This document shows, one piece after another, positions 24,015-31,821 of a stretch of DNA of 64,000 nt. A program made the position numbers and the translations under genes. The stretch is taken from the NCBI GenBank assembly GCA_017398555.1, contig JAFQFV010000031.1, positions 1-64,000 of the forward strand, written 5' to 3'. This stretch comes from Alistipes sp. (lineage in GTDB: Bacteria; Bacteroidota; Bacteroidia; Bacteroidales; Rikenellaceae). Position 1 is the stretch's first letter. Each line of letters begins with the position of its first letter. The notes under the pieces are model-generated. The model saw only the letters and a list, made by a program, of their open reading frames with translations, did not search any database and had not been told where the DNA came from.

Positions 24015-25396
24015 TATGCGCGTGGTTTAGGTTTCTCGATTCTCAGTTTCTGACCAGGGCGAATAGTAGTAGATTTGAGCTTATTCCAACGCATAAGGTC
24101 TTTGACAGAGCAACGATTACGCTTTGCAATAAGCCCCAAATTATCACCCTTGCGAACGGTATATACATATCCTACACCCTCGGCACGCTTCTTCTCAAGA
24201 TTGGCAGGGTTGATATACTCCTTCAGGTACATAGAGTCTTTGGAGTATATAGAGTCCTGCTGCATGATAAACTCAGAGGTATATCTTGTCGGCAGACGGA
24301 GCGCGTATGGCTTACGTGCCGCAGGAACGATATCTATCTTATACTGCGGGTTGAGCATACGCAATGTCTCAAGCGGAATGTTGAGTGTAGATGCTACCTG
24401 ACCAAGGTGCATAGTGCGGTTAATCATAACCGTATCGGTCGATACGCACTCAGGGGTAGCCTTCGCCTTAATGCCGTGCAGGTCGTGATAGGCATAGACG
24501 TATGTTGCCGCGATAAACTTAGGTACATATCCGCGAGTCTCGCGTGGCAAGTAGTCGTAAATATCCCAAAAACTCTTTGCCTCAGCACCCGCGCGAGCAA
24601 TAGCTCGATTGACATTACCGGGGCCGCAGTTGTAGGCAGCAAGGGCAAGTGTCCAATCGCCGAACATTCTGTACAAATCCTTCAGAAAACGGCACGCTGC
24701 ACGTGTTGAGAGTACAATATCGCTACGCTCATCAACGAGTGAGTTTATCTCCAATCCGAGGTTTTTACCCGTTGCAGGCATAAACTGCCAAAGACCTACC
24801 GCGCCTACTCTCGATGCTGCTAATGGCGAGAGATTGGACTCGATAATCGCCAACGCACGCAACTCAACGGGCATATCGGCAGCGATAAGCTCCTGCTCGA
24901 AGATTGGGAAGTAGAACTTGGCAAGTGCAAGTATATTGCTGAGCGGACTCCAACGATTTGTCAGATAGTAGTTGATATAGTCGCGAACAATGTAGTTGTA
25001 GGGCAGATGTACAGGCGAAACAAGGTCTTGCAGACGGGCGCGGTAGAGTGAATCTACAGCCATATTGCTCTCACCCTCTGTCGCCTCTGAGTATGGCGCA
25101 AAGAAGCTCTTGTTGCTCTGCTCTAAACTCATTGCGTGCCACATGTCGAGCAGAGAGTCTATCTGCTCAGGGGTGTGGGCAATTTGTAGAGTGTCAATTC
25201 TTGGAGCAGCCTTAGGCTCTATTCGAATAGTATCGGTAACAACCACGCGAACAGTATCATAAACGGTTACTACAGTCTGCTGTGTTGTTGATTGTTTGCT
25301 CTTGCGGTTTTTGAAAAGATTTAATCGTATCGGGCCTGCCTGCATTGTGGATATGGTTAGCAGTGCAAGTAGTATAGTTGTTGCTAATTTCCTCAT
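24014..25396 (-). CDS. Lytic transglycosylase with LysM (MltD-like)
   Basis: A protein of 460 residues with an N-terminal signal peptide. The SLT domain carries the catalytic Glu in LRALAIIESNLSPLA, with GAVGLWQFMPATGKNLG and LALAAYNCGPGNVNRAI. A C-terminal LysM motif (VRKGDNLGLIAKRNRCSVKDL, ended by GQKLRI) binds peptidoglycan. It cleaves the MurNAc-GlcNAc bond to form 1,6-anhydro ends in the periplasm. It follows the DUF5683 gene by 2 nt. Confidence 0.92.
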   Translation of the reverse strand: MRKLATTILLALLTISTMQAGPIRLNLFKNRKSKQSTTQQTVVTVYDTVRVVVTDTIRIEPKAAPRIDTLQIAHTPEQIDSLLDMWHAMSLEQSNKSFFAPYSEATEGESNMAVDSLYRARLQDLVSPVHLPYNYIVRDYINYYLTNRWSPLSNILALAKFYFPIFEQELIAADMPVELRALAIIESNLSPLAASRVGAVGLWQFMPATGKNLGLEINSLVDERSDIVLSTRAACRFLKDLYRMFGDWTLALAAYNCGPGNVNRAIARAGAEAKSFWDIYDYLPRETRGYVPKFIAATYVYAYHDLHGIKAKATPECVSTDTVMINRTMHLGQVASTLNIPLETLRMLNPQYKIDIVPAARKPYALRLPTRYTSEFIMQQDSIYSKDSMYLKEYINPANLEKKRAEGVGYVYTVRKGDNLGLIAKRNRCSVKDLMRWNKLKSTTIRPGQKLRIEKPKPRA

Positions 25397-25398
25397 TT

Positions 25399-26601
25399 CT
25401 AGAACTTAAAGCTGAAATTCATACCCATTGTGGCGGTATTACCCAACCCCGGGTGGTAAGAGTAGTCGATAACAGGGGTTACATCGACACTCAAATCGTC
25501 TGATATATCGTAGTCGCGAAGGTGCGCATCAACGTGTGCATCCATAATCTGCAATAGGTATATACCCGCTGTAAGGATGATACACATATCTCGATTTCGG
25601 CGATAACTGTTTCTCAAATTCTTGAGGAACGAAGAGGCATAACGACCTCCGAACTCATCCTGCGAACCGTTAGGGTAGAGATCGGGATTTGTATCGTAGT
25701 CGAAACGCAGACGATATGCCTTCTTAAATCGCTGATAACCTCTGTTATTCCAATCGATACAGTAGATTGTTGTTGCAAAACCTCCCACAACGAGTGGTAC
25801 ACGCCAATAACTCTTGTTGTATATCTGTCCTGCTCCCGGGCAGATGGTTGCGAGGGTTGTCGCCTTATTTACTGACGATACCTCATTGGTCGCATAATTT
25901 ACCGCAGCATCGCCGAGGAAGTAGATATATGATGCAAGCGTGGTGAACATAAAGGCCTGTTTGAGAGTGTTGTGCTTAATCATCTCCTTCTGTAGGCTGT
26001 TCATCTCCTCGGTACGCTTTAGACTCTGGTCGGTCATTATCTCAAACTGCTCCTTCAGCGGCTTGTACTTATTGCTCTGGTGTATCCACATACCCAATGA
26101 AGCACCCACGGTAGAGTAGAGAATCGGCAGCTTCCAATACTGCTTATTGTAAATCTGACCAAAACCGGGCATAACCGCCGAGAACATTGTAACCTTACGC
26201 AGTGACATCGAGTCGCTGATGAAAGGCTCCTTGCCTTCGCGCTTCTCCTCCCTGATGCGGCGCTTCTCTGCGCGGGCTATTGAGTCGCGCTTATTGCCCC
26301 AAACGGCATCGGTAAAGATGCTGTTTCTGATTGAGTCGGGCAGGGATAGGCGCAGAGAGTCCGATACATTTATCAGAGAGTCAGCGGGCAACATACGTAG
26401 TGAATCGGCGAGCTTTGTTACTCGGATAGAGTCACGACGAGCAACGGCAGCCGAGTCTATCTTCTCGAACTGACCGCCAATTACTAAACGCTTCTCGCCT
26501 CTCAGCTGGCGAGTGTATGGATTGATTTGGGCAAAACAAAGGTTTGTAGCAAAGAGTATTGCTACGAGTGTAAAGAGTATTTTAAGACCTCTGTTTGTCA
26601 T
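25399..26601 (-). CDS. DUF5683 membrane protein
   Basis: A protein of 400 residues. A signal-like N-terminus is followed by a long Ser/Asp/Arg-rich stretch (DSLRLSLPDSIR) and the duplicated DUF5683 signature PGFGQIYNKQYWKLPILY and PGAGQIYNKSYWRVPLV, each beside a hydrophobic segment. A barrel-like C-terminus ends in FSFKF. The function is unknown. The family is regularly found between parB and mltD in Bacteroidetes, as here, suggesting a role tied to chromosome segregation or the cell envelope. That is inference from order. Confidence 0.85.
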   Translation of the reverse strand: MTNRGLKILFTLVAILFATNLCFAQINPYTRQLRGEKRLVIGGQFEKIDSAAVARRDSIRVTKLADSLRMLPADSLINVSDSLRLSLPDSIRNSIFTDAVWGNKRDSIARAEKRRIREEKREGKEPFISDSMSLRKVTMFSAVMPGFGQIYNKQYWKLPILYSTVGASLGMWIHQSNKYKPLKEQFEIMTDQSLKRTEEMNSLQKEMIKHNTLKQAFMFTTLASYIYFLGDAAVNYATNEVSSVNKATTLATICPGAGQIYNKSYWRVPLVVGGFATTIYCIDWNNRGYQRFKKAYRLRFDYDTNPDLYPNGSQDEFGGRYASSFLKNLRNSYRRNRDMCIILTAGIYLLQIMDAHVDAHLRDYDISDDLSVDVTPVIDYSYHPGLGNTATMGMNFSFKF

Positions 26602-26602
26602 A

Positions 26603-27472
26603 CTATTTCTTTGAAAATCTCTCGATAAAACGGTCTATATCGCTATCGTTGTCAAAACCAATGGTAATCTTTCCGCCGCCACTCTTTGTGCGCTTGATAG
26701 AGATGTTCTGCGAGAAGAAGCTCTCCAAATACTCTACAAGGCGAGTGTAGCTCTCAGGATACTCCTCATCAACCAGCACGGTGCTTGAGCGTTTTTTGCC
26801 CTCAAGAATTGTGCGAACATACTCCTCTGTCTGTCTAACGGATAGATTGGCCTTTATAATCTTTTTGAGCACAGAAATTTGCTGCTTTTGTTGCTCGATA
26901 GATGCAATGGCCTTTGCGTGTCCCATAGAGATGGCACCCTCCTTTACAGCCAACTGTACAGGGTCTGCAAGACGCAACAAACGCATATAGTTTGCAATTG
27001 TAGAGCGACGCTTACCAACCTTCTCGGCAAGCGCATCCTGAGTAAGTCCGCACTCCTCAATAAGACGCTGCAAACCAAGTGCAATCTCGATTGCGTTCAA
27101 ATCCTGACGCTGAATATTCTCCACCAGAGCCATAGCGTGAAGATTCTCGTCATCCACATCGCGGATATAAGCAGGAAGAGTCTCAACTCCTGCAAGCTGT
27201 GCTGCTCTCCAACGACGCTCACCGCTGATGATAAGGTACTTATCGCCACTCTTGCGAACGGTTATCGGCTGTATAAGGCCGAGTGTGCGAATTGAGTCGG
27301 CAAGCTCCTCAAGAGCTGTCTCGTCAAAATCTCTACGTGGCTGAGTTGGGTTTGGAATACAATCCATAACCTTTACCTCTGCCATCTCCGCCATCGGCTT
27401 AACCTTGATATCTATTGTCTCGTTTCCGAAAATCGCGCCTAAACCGCGACCTAATCCCTTCTGCTTTGCCAT
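26603..27472 (-). CDS. parB: Chromosome-partitioning protein ParB
   Basis: A protein of 289 residues. The ParB/Spo0J N-terminal CTPase/nuclease-like domain carries NPTQPRRDF, LIQPITVRK, ISGERRWRAAQLAG and ENIQRQDLN. A helix-turn-helix (LTQDALAEKVGKRRSTIANYM) recognises parS, and a C-terminal dimerisation part follows. It works with the ParA encoded 71 nt upstream to segregate replication origins. I see no clear parS palindrome in the window. Confidence 0.96.
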   Translation of the reverse strand: MAKQKGLGRGLGAIFGNETIDIKVKPMAEMAEVKVMDCIPNPTQPRRDFDETALEELADSIRTLGLIQPITVRKSGDKYLIISGERRWRAAQLAGVETLPAYIRDVDDENLHAMALVENIQRQDLNAIEIALGLQRLIEECGLTQDALAEKVGKRRSTIANYMRLLRLADPVQLAVKEGAISMGHAKAIASIEQQKQQISVLKKIIKANLSVRQTEEYVRTILEGKKRSSTVLVDEEYPESYTRLVEYLESFFSQNISIKRTKSGGGKITIGFDNDSDIDRFIERFSKK

Positions 27473-27543
27473 TATAAGGTATCTTCTATAAAATTGTTAC
27501 TCTGCTTTTTGAAATATTCGATGCTTCACTCTATACTCGGATT

Positions 27544-28317
27544 TTACATCTTAGCCTTCTTTCTGTTTCTCTTCAAAAACTCCTTTGCCAACATCAGATA
27601 GGCAGTTGCACCCACAGCCGATGCGTCATAGAGCATTACAGGCTTGCCGTGCGATGGCGCCTCGCCCAGACGGACATTGCGCTGAATGATGGTGTCGTAC
27701 GCCAACTCGCCAAAGTACTCGCGAACCTCTGTAACTACCTGATTATTCAGTCGATTACGCATATACATTGTCATTACAAAACCCTCAATCTCAAGTTTTG
27801 GATTTAGTCCGCTCTTAACTCTGTTGTATGTGTTGAGGAGTTTGCTCAATCCCTCCAATGCAAGGTACTCGCACTGCACTGGGATAAGTATCGAGTCGGC
27901 AGCTGTCAGAATATTTACAGTCGTAAAGCCCAACGACGGTGAACAATCTATAAAGATGTAGTCAAATCTATCTCGAACAGAGTCAATAATGTTCTTTACA
28001 ACATGGTGACTATTCTCCATTGTCGGCAACTCGGTCTCCGCTGCAACAAGCTCGATGCTGGATGGTAACACCCATAGGTTCTTTACATCTTCGCTGGCAA
28101 GGATAACATCCTCGGCCTTGCACTCGCCGGTGATACACTCGTATATGCCGTTGAGGTTGATGTCGAAACCCAAACCAGAAGTGGCATTTGCCTGCGGATC
28201 GGCATCAAGAAGCAATACCTTCTTACCCAGCAGGGCGATAGAGGCAGCGAGGTTTATTGCAGTAGTGGTCTTTCCTACACCACCTTTTTGATTTGCTAAA
28301 GCTACAACTTTTCCCAT
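27544..28317 (-). CDS. parA: Chromosome-partitioning ATPase ParA
   Basis: A protein of 257 residues from ATG 28317, where the conserved sequence begins ([20 protein letters not shown], the deviant Walker A). A longer start at 28377 adds 20 non-conserved residues and spans the promoter, so it is rejected. Walker A' [12 protein letters not shown] and the motif FIDCSPSLG are present. It is the partner of ParB. The promoter element TAAATTTG lies at 28347-28354, about 30 nt upstream. Confidence 0.96.
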   Translation of the reverse strand: MGKVVALANQKGGVGKTTTAINLAASIALLGKKVLLLDADPQANATSGLGFDINLNGIYECITGECKAEDVILASEDVKNLWVLPSSIELVAAETELPTMENSHHVVKNIIDSVRDRFDYIFIDCSPSLGFTTVNILTAADSILIPVQCEYLALEGLSKLLNTYNRVKSGLNPKLEIEGFVMTMYMRNRLNNQVVTEVREYFGELAYDTIIQRNVRLGEAPSHGKPVMLYDASAVGATAYLMLAKEFLKRNRKKAKM

Positions 28318-28346
28318 AAAATTGTTCAAAACGTCAAAATATCGCG

Positions 28347-28354
28347 CAAATTTA
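28347..28354 (-). promoter_or_regulatory. -7 promoter element of parA operon (TAAATTTG)
   Basis: Consensus TAnnTTTG on the minus strand. It probably drives parA through the DUF6624 gene. Confidence 0.65.
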
Positions 28355-28397
28355 ATAAAATTAAATTGAACCACCATACAAATCTCTCAAAATTGAT

Positions 28398-28405
28398 TAT
28401 CTTTG
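28398..28405 (+). promoter_or_regulatory. -7 promoter element of CPBP gene (TATCTTTG)
   Basis: Consensus TAnnTTTG on the plus strand, 22 nt before the ATG at 28428. It is divergent from the parA promoter. Confidence 0.65.
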
Positions 28406-28427
28406 TACTCAAATTTAAGACGAAACT

Positions 28428-29324
28428 ATGGAAGAACTAATCCCAAATGACATAGAACAGACCGAAGATCGACCGTTGGAGGAGCTTGGCTTGGGTAGGA
28501 GAATGCGCAGAGGAGACTTTCCGAAGATTTTTGATTTGGTTGCTATGCTGCTCATTATCGTCGTGTCGCAAGTTGTAGTCTCTATGGCGGGTGTGGCACT
28601 CGGTCTGCCAATGCCGAATGCGATTGGTGGTGAGATTGTCGATATTGAGAACTTTATCGGTACACAGGTGGTACGAGGCGAGAGCTTTGCTGTCATCTAT
28701 CCTCTCTCGATGATTGTGGCATTTTTGCTGCTCTATGCCTATATAGTTTACAGGGATGGCAGGGGTCGTGTTGCGCGTGTTTCGACATCGGGTTTTAACC
28801 CGAATATGATTCTCGGCGGACTTATTTGGCTTATCTCTGTGCAGGTGGTTGTAGAGCCTATTTCGCTCTATCTGCCGGTTGCTGAGAGTGCTGCCGGACA
28901 GGGCTTTTGGGCGATAGTTACAGCGGTCTTTTTTGCCCCTGTTTGTGAGGAGTTTATATTCCGTGGATTGGTGCTTGAATCGCTGCTACGACGCCATAGG
29001 AGGTCACTTTCTGTTGTTGTGTCGTCAATGCTTTTTGCGATTGTTCACTTCCAGCCATCGGTGATGTTTTCGGCATTCGTTTCGGGTCTTGTTTTGGGTA
29101 CAATGTATCTGCATACAAACTCGATATTTTCTACCATAATTCTTCATTCGATTAACAACGCTATCGCTTTTTCGTTAATCACTCTGAATGTCGAAGATTA
29201 CTCATATCGTCAGGTGCTTGGCGGTGGAGAGTTGTACTACATAGTTTATGCCCTTTGTTTTACAATCAGCGTGGTGGCTACCGTTGAGACGTGGCGTCGT
29301 CGTAAGAGGGTGAATAGAGGTTAA
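28428..29324 (+). CDS. CPBP-family intramembrane glutamic endopeptidase
   Basis: A protein of 298 residues with about seven to eight membrane segments. The CPBP/Abi (CAAX-like) motifs are clear: motif 1 EEFIFRGLVLESLLRR (EExxxR), motif 2 FAIVHF and motif 3 LHSINNAIAF. Family members cleave substrates within the inner membrane; the substrate here is unknown. An acidic N-terminal tail is cytoplasmic. Monocistronic, with its own promoter and a perfect terminator hairpin. Confidence 0.9.
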   Translation: MEELIPNDIEQTEDRPLEELGLGRRMRRGDFPKIFDLVAMLLIIVVSQVVVSMAGVALGLPMPNAIGGEIVDIENFIGTQVVRGESFAVIYPLSMIVAFLLLYAYIVYRDGRGRVARVSTSGFNPNMILGGLIWLISVQVVVEPISLYLPVAESAAGQGFWAIVTAVFFAPVCEEFIFRGLVLESLLRRHRRSLSVVVSSMLFAIVHFQPSVMFSAFVSGLVLGTMYLHTNSIFSTIILHSINNAIAFSLITLNVEDYSYRQVLGGGELYYIVYALCFTISVVATVETWRRRKRVNRG

Positions 29325-29363
29325 TTGTTTCCTATATTTTCACAAAGAGATATGCTAAAGTAT

Positions 29364-29394
29364 CAGAGGTTGCCCAAGTTTTGGGCAACCTCTG
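29364..29394 (+). terminator. Terminator after CPBP gene
   Basis: A perfect 14-bp stem (CAGAGGTTGCCCAA/TTGGGCAACCTCTG) with a 3-nt loop, followed by a moderately T-rich stretch. Confidence 0.75.
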
Positions 29395-29490
29395 GTGTGT
29401 TTGTTCTCGTATTTGCCATAAAAAAGAGGATTTTTTTGTGATTTGGCAATATTATTACGTAGTAATACGTTGTATTCCGACGAAAAATTG

Positions 29491-29498
29491 TATATTTG
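29491..29498 (+). promoter_or_regulatory. -7 promoter element of the SurA/OstA operon (TATATTTG)
   Basis: Consensus element on the plus strand with TTG at 29470, about 18 nt upstream. It rules out the ORF start at 29443 and supports ATG 29509, giving a very short leader. Confidence 0.7.
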
Positions 29499-29508
29499 CG
29501 GGTTGATT

Positions 29509-30393
29509 ATGAGAATTTGGAATTACATATCGGTTTTTGTAGTGTTGTTGCTCGCAACTTCGTGTCGTGAAGCATCCACACTTTTCGGCTATGATACTGT
29601 TGTAAGAGTTGGTCGTAACACCCTCAGTTCGGCTGATATAGCCGCGGCAGTGCCAAAGGGCCTTTCGGGTGTCGATTCGGTGAATTATGTCGATTCGTAT
29701 ATTGATAAGTGGATTATTCGCCAACTCAAGTTGCAGGAGGCTGAACTTATATTCTCCTCATCAGAGGGCGATATAGACCGAATGGTTGAGGATTATCGTC
29801 AGTCGTTGCTCATTAGAAAGATTGAGCAGTACTATCTGGATAAGGATGTTGATTTGCAGATAACAGATGCCGATATAGAGGCGTACTACAATAGTCACAA
29901 GGGCGATTTTCGCCTCACTTCGGCTGTTGTGAAGGGTTATATCGTCAGTTTCCCTGAGAAGTTTCGTCGCAAGGAGTGGTTGTTGCAGATGATGCGCTCG
30001 GCCAAGGATGAGAGTGGCGATAAATTCAAGGAGTTTGAGCAGGTATGCCTGAAGAATAACTTCCGTATGGTAAAGTATGAGGAGTGGGTCGATTTCTCGG
30101 ACTATTTGGCTAATCTTCCGTTGCTCCGTTCGGCAAACCACGATAAGCGACTCTCTGAGCGTGGCGTGCAGCAGATTCACTATGATGCGACATGTTATGC
30201 ATTCCGCATTACAGATGTGCTCAGTGCAGGCGAGCCGATGCCGCTGTTTATGGCTAAGGATAAGATTGTGAGCATTCTTACCAAGCGTCGTCAAGGTGAG
30301 ATTATTCGTCAAAATGAGGAGCGTATTCGTCAGAATGCCGATAATAATGGTTTGATAAAAATTTACAGAGATTCACTGAATATAAACAATTAA
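29509..30393 (+). CDS. SurA-like periplasmic chaperone lipoprotein
   Basis: A protein of 294 residues. The signal MRIWNYISVFVVLLLATSC is a lipoprotein signal (lipobox ATSC). A SurA-N-like helical region follows (VDSYIDKWIIRQLKLQEAEL, then DADIEAYYNSHKGDF), but no parvulin core is seen, so it is probably a chaperone without isomerase activity. It is followed by a true PpiC protein and an OstA-like protein, suggesting an outer-membrane biogenesis operon. Confidence 0.75.
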   Translation: MRIWNYISVFVVLLLATSCREASTLFGYDTVVRVGRNTLSSADIAAAVPKGLSGVDSVNYVDSYIDKWIIRQLKLQEAELIFSSSEGDIDRMVEDYRQSLLIRKIEQYYLDKDVDLQITDADIEAYYNSHKGDFRLTSAVVKGYIVSFPEKFRRKEWLLQMMRSAKDESGDKFKEFEQVCLKNNFRMVKYEEWVDFSDYLANLPLLRSANHDKRLSERGVQQIHYDATCYAFRITDVLSAGEPMPLFMAKDKIVSILTKRRQGEIIRQNEERIRQNADNNGLIKIYRDSLNINN

Positions 30394-30399
30394 AGAGAT

Positions 30400-31821
30400 A
30401 TGAAGAAAGGAATTTTAACAGCGGTTGCTGTAGCTTTGGCTGTGACAGGCTTGTATGCAGAGAAGAGATTTGTGATGCTTGATAAGGTCGTTGCGGTGGT
30501 TGGTAACTCTTCGATTATGCACTCGGAGGTTGAACAGGTCGCCAATCAGCTTGTAGAGGCTCGTCGTGCTGAGGGTTATACATCAGACCGCGATCCGAAA
30601 AATGAGGCTTTGGAGCAGCTGCTTATGCAGAAGTTGCTCTACAATCAGGCACTTATTGACTCTGTAGAGGTTAGTACAGCCGATATTGTTCAGCGTGTCG
30701 AGGCACGTGTGCAGCAGATGACAGATGAGGCTGGTTCTGTAATCGAGCTTGAGCGTCAGAGCCATATGCCGGTTTACCATATCCGCGAGCTTATTCGCCG
30801 ACAGGTAGAGGAGCAGACCTATGCCGGAGCTATGCAGCAGCAGGTTATCGGTAAGGTAAAGGTCGTTCCCGGAGAGGTTGAGCACTACTACAACAATACA
30901 GATAAGAGCGAACTACCAATCATCGCGGAGCAGTATGTCTATGCGCATATTACCAAGTATCCAGAGGGTATGGAGGAGGCAAAGCGCCGTACTCGTGAGC
31001 GTCTGCTCGATATGCGTGAGCGTATCGTTACGGGTAAGGCTCAGTTCTCGACTCTTGCACGTATGTATTCGGTCGATGGTGCAGCAATTCGTGGTGGAGA
31101 GTTGGAGCCAACAACTCTGCAGGGTTGGGTAAAACCGTTTGCTGATGCAGTAGAGGAGCTTAAGCCCGGTCAGGTATCAGAGGTGGTTGAGACACAGTTT
31201 GGCCTGCATATTATCCAGATGATTGACAAGCGAGGTAGCCTCTATCACTGCCGTCATATCGTTCTTCGTCCTACATTTACTACAGATGAGATTGTAGCGC
31301 CAATGTTGAAGCTCGATAGTATTGCAAATCTTATCCGCAAGGACTCTCTTACATTCGAGGCAGCTGCAATGGCACACTCTGACGATAAGTACTCGAAGCA
31401 GAATGGTGGTATTGTTACCAACCACGACCTGTTGGAGCACTACTCGGCATTTGATGCAAAGCTGACTGCAACAAAGTTCCTTAAGGAGGATTTCGGTATC
31501 GGTGGCGGTAAGAGTATTGATGACTACAACGCTATTCGTTATATGAAGAAGGGTGATATCTCCGCAGCTTTCCGTACTTCAGATATGAGCGGAAACGAGA
31601 TGTGTAAGATTATCAAACTTCTCGATGTAATTCCGGCTCACAATGCAACTCTCGACGAGGACTATCTGCGTCTTGAGCAGATTGCTCTTGAGAAGAAGCA
31701 GGAGAAGGCATTCCAGCAGTGGCTCGATACAAAGATTGATGCGATGTATATCTACATTGCTCCGGAGTATCGTCAGGGTGAGTTTGTGAATAAGAATTGG
31801 GTTAAAAAGGAGCAGAAATAG
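30400..31821 (+). CDS. Peptidylprolyl isomerase (SurA/PpiC family)
   Basis: A protein of 473 residues with a signal peptide (1-20, cleavage near LYAEK). The N-terminal SurA-like helical domain begins LDKVVAVVGNSSIMHSEVEQV. The first parvulin domain is intact (about 180-280), ending FGLHIIQMIDKRG. A second, degenerate one follows (RHIVLRPTFTTDEIV). It helps fold outer-membrane proteins in the periplasm. It begins 6 nt after the previous gene, and its stop overlaps the next start. Confidence 0.92.
   Translation: MKKGILTAVAVALAVTGLYAEKRFVMLDKVVAVVGNSSIMHSEVEQVANQLVEARRAEGYTSDRDPKNEALEQLLMQKLLYNQALIDSVEVSTADIVQRVEARVQQMTDEAGSVIELERQSHMPVYHIRELIRRQVEEQTYAGAMQQQVIGKVKVVPGEVEHYYNNTDKSELPIIAEQYVYAHITKYPEGMEEAKRRTRERLLDMRERIVTGKAQFSTLARMYSVDGAAIRGGELEPTTLQGWVKPFADAVEELKPGQVSEVVETQFGLHIIQMIDKRGSLYHCRHIVLRPTFTTDEIVAPMLKLDSIANLIRKDSLTFEAAAMAHSDDKYSKQNGGIVTNHDLLEHYSAFDAKLTATKFLKEDFGIGGGKSIDDYNAIRYMKKGDISAAFRTSDMSGNEMCKIIKLLDVIPAHNATLDEDYLRLEQIALEKKQEKAFQQWLDTKIDAMYIYIAPEYRQGEFVNKNWVKKEQK

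Noticed and set aside
26603..28317. parS site near parAB
   Set aside because: No convincing TGTTTCACGTGAAACA-like palindrome was found by reading the region; the origin is not shown to be here.
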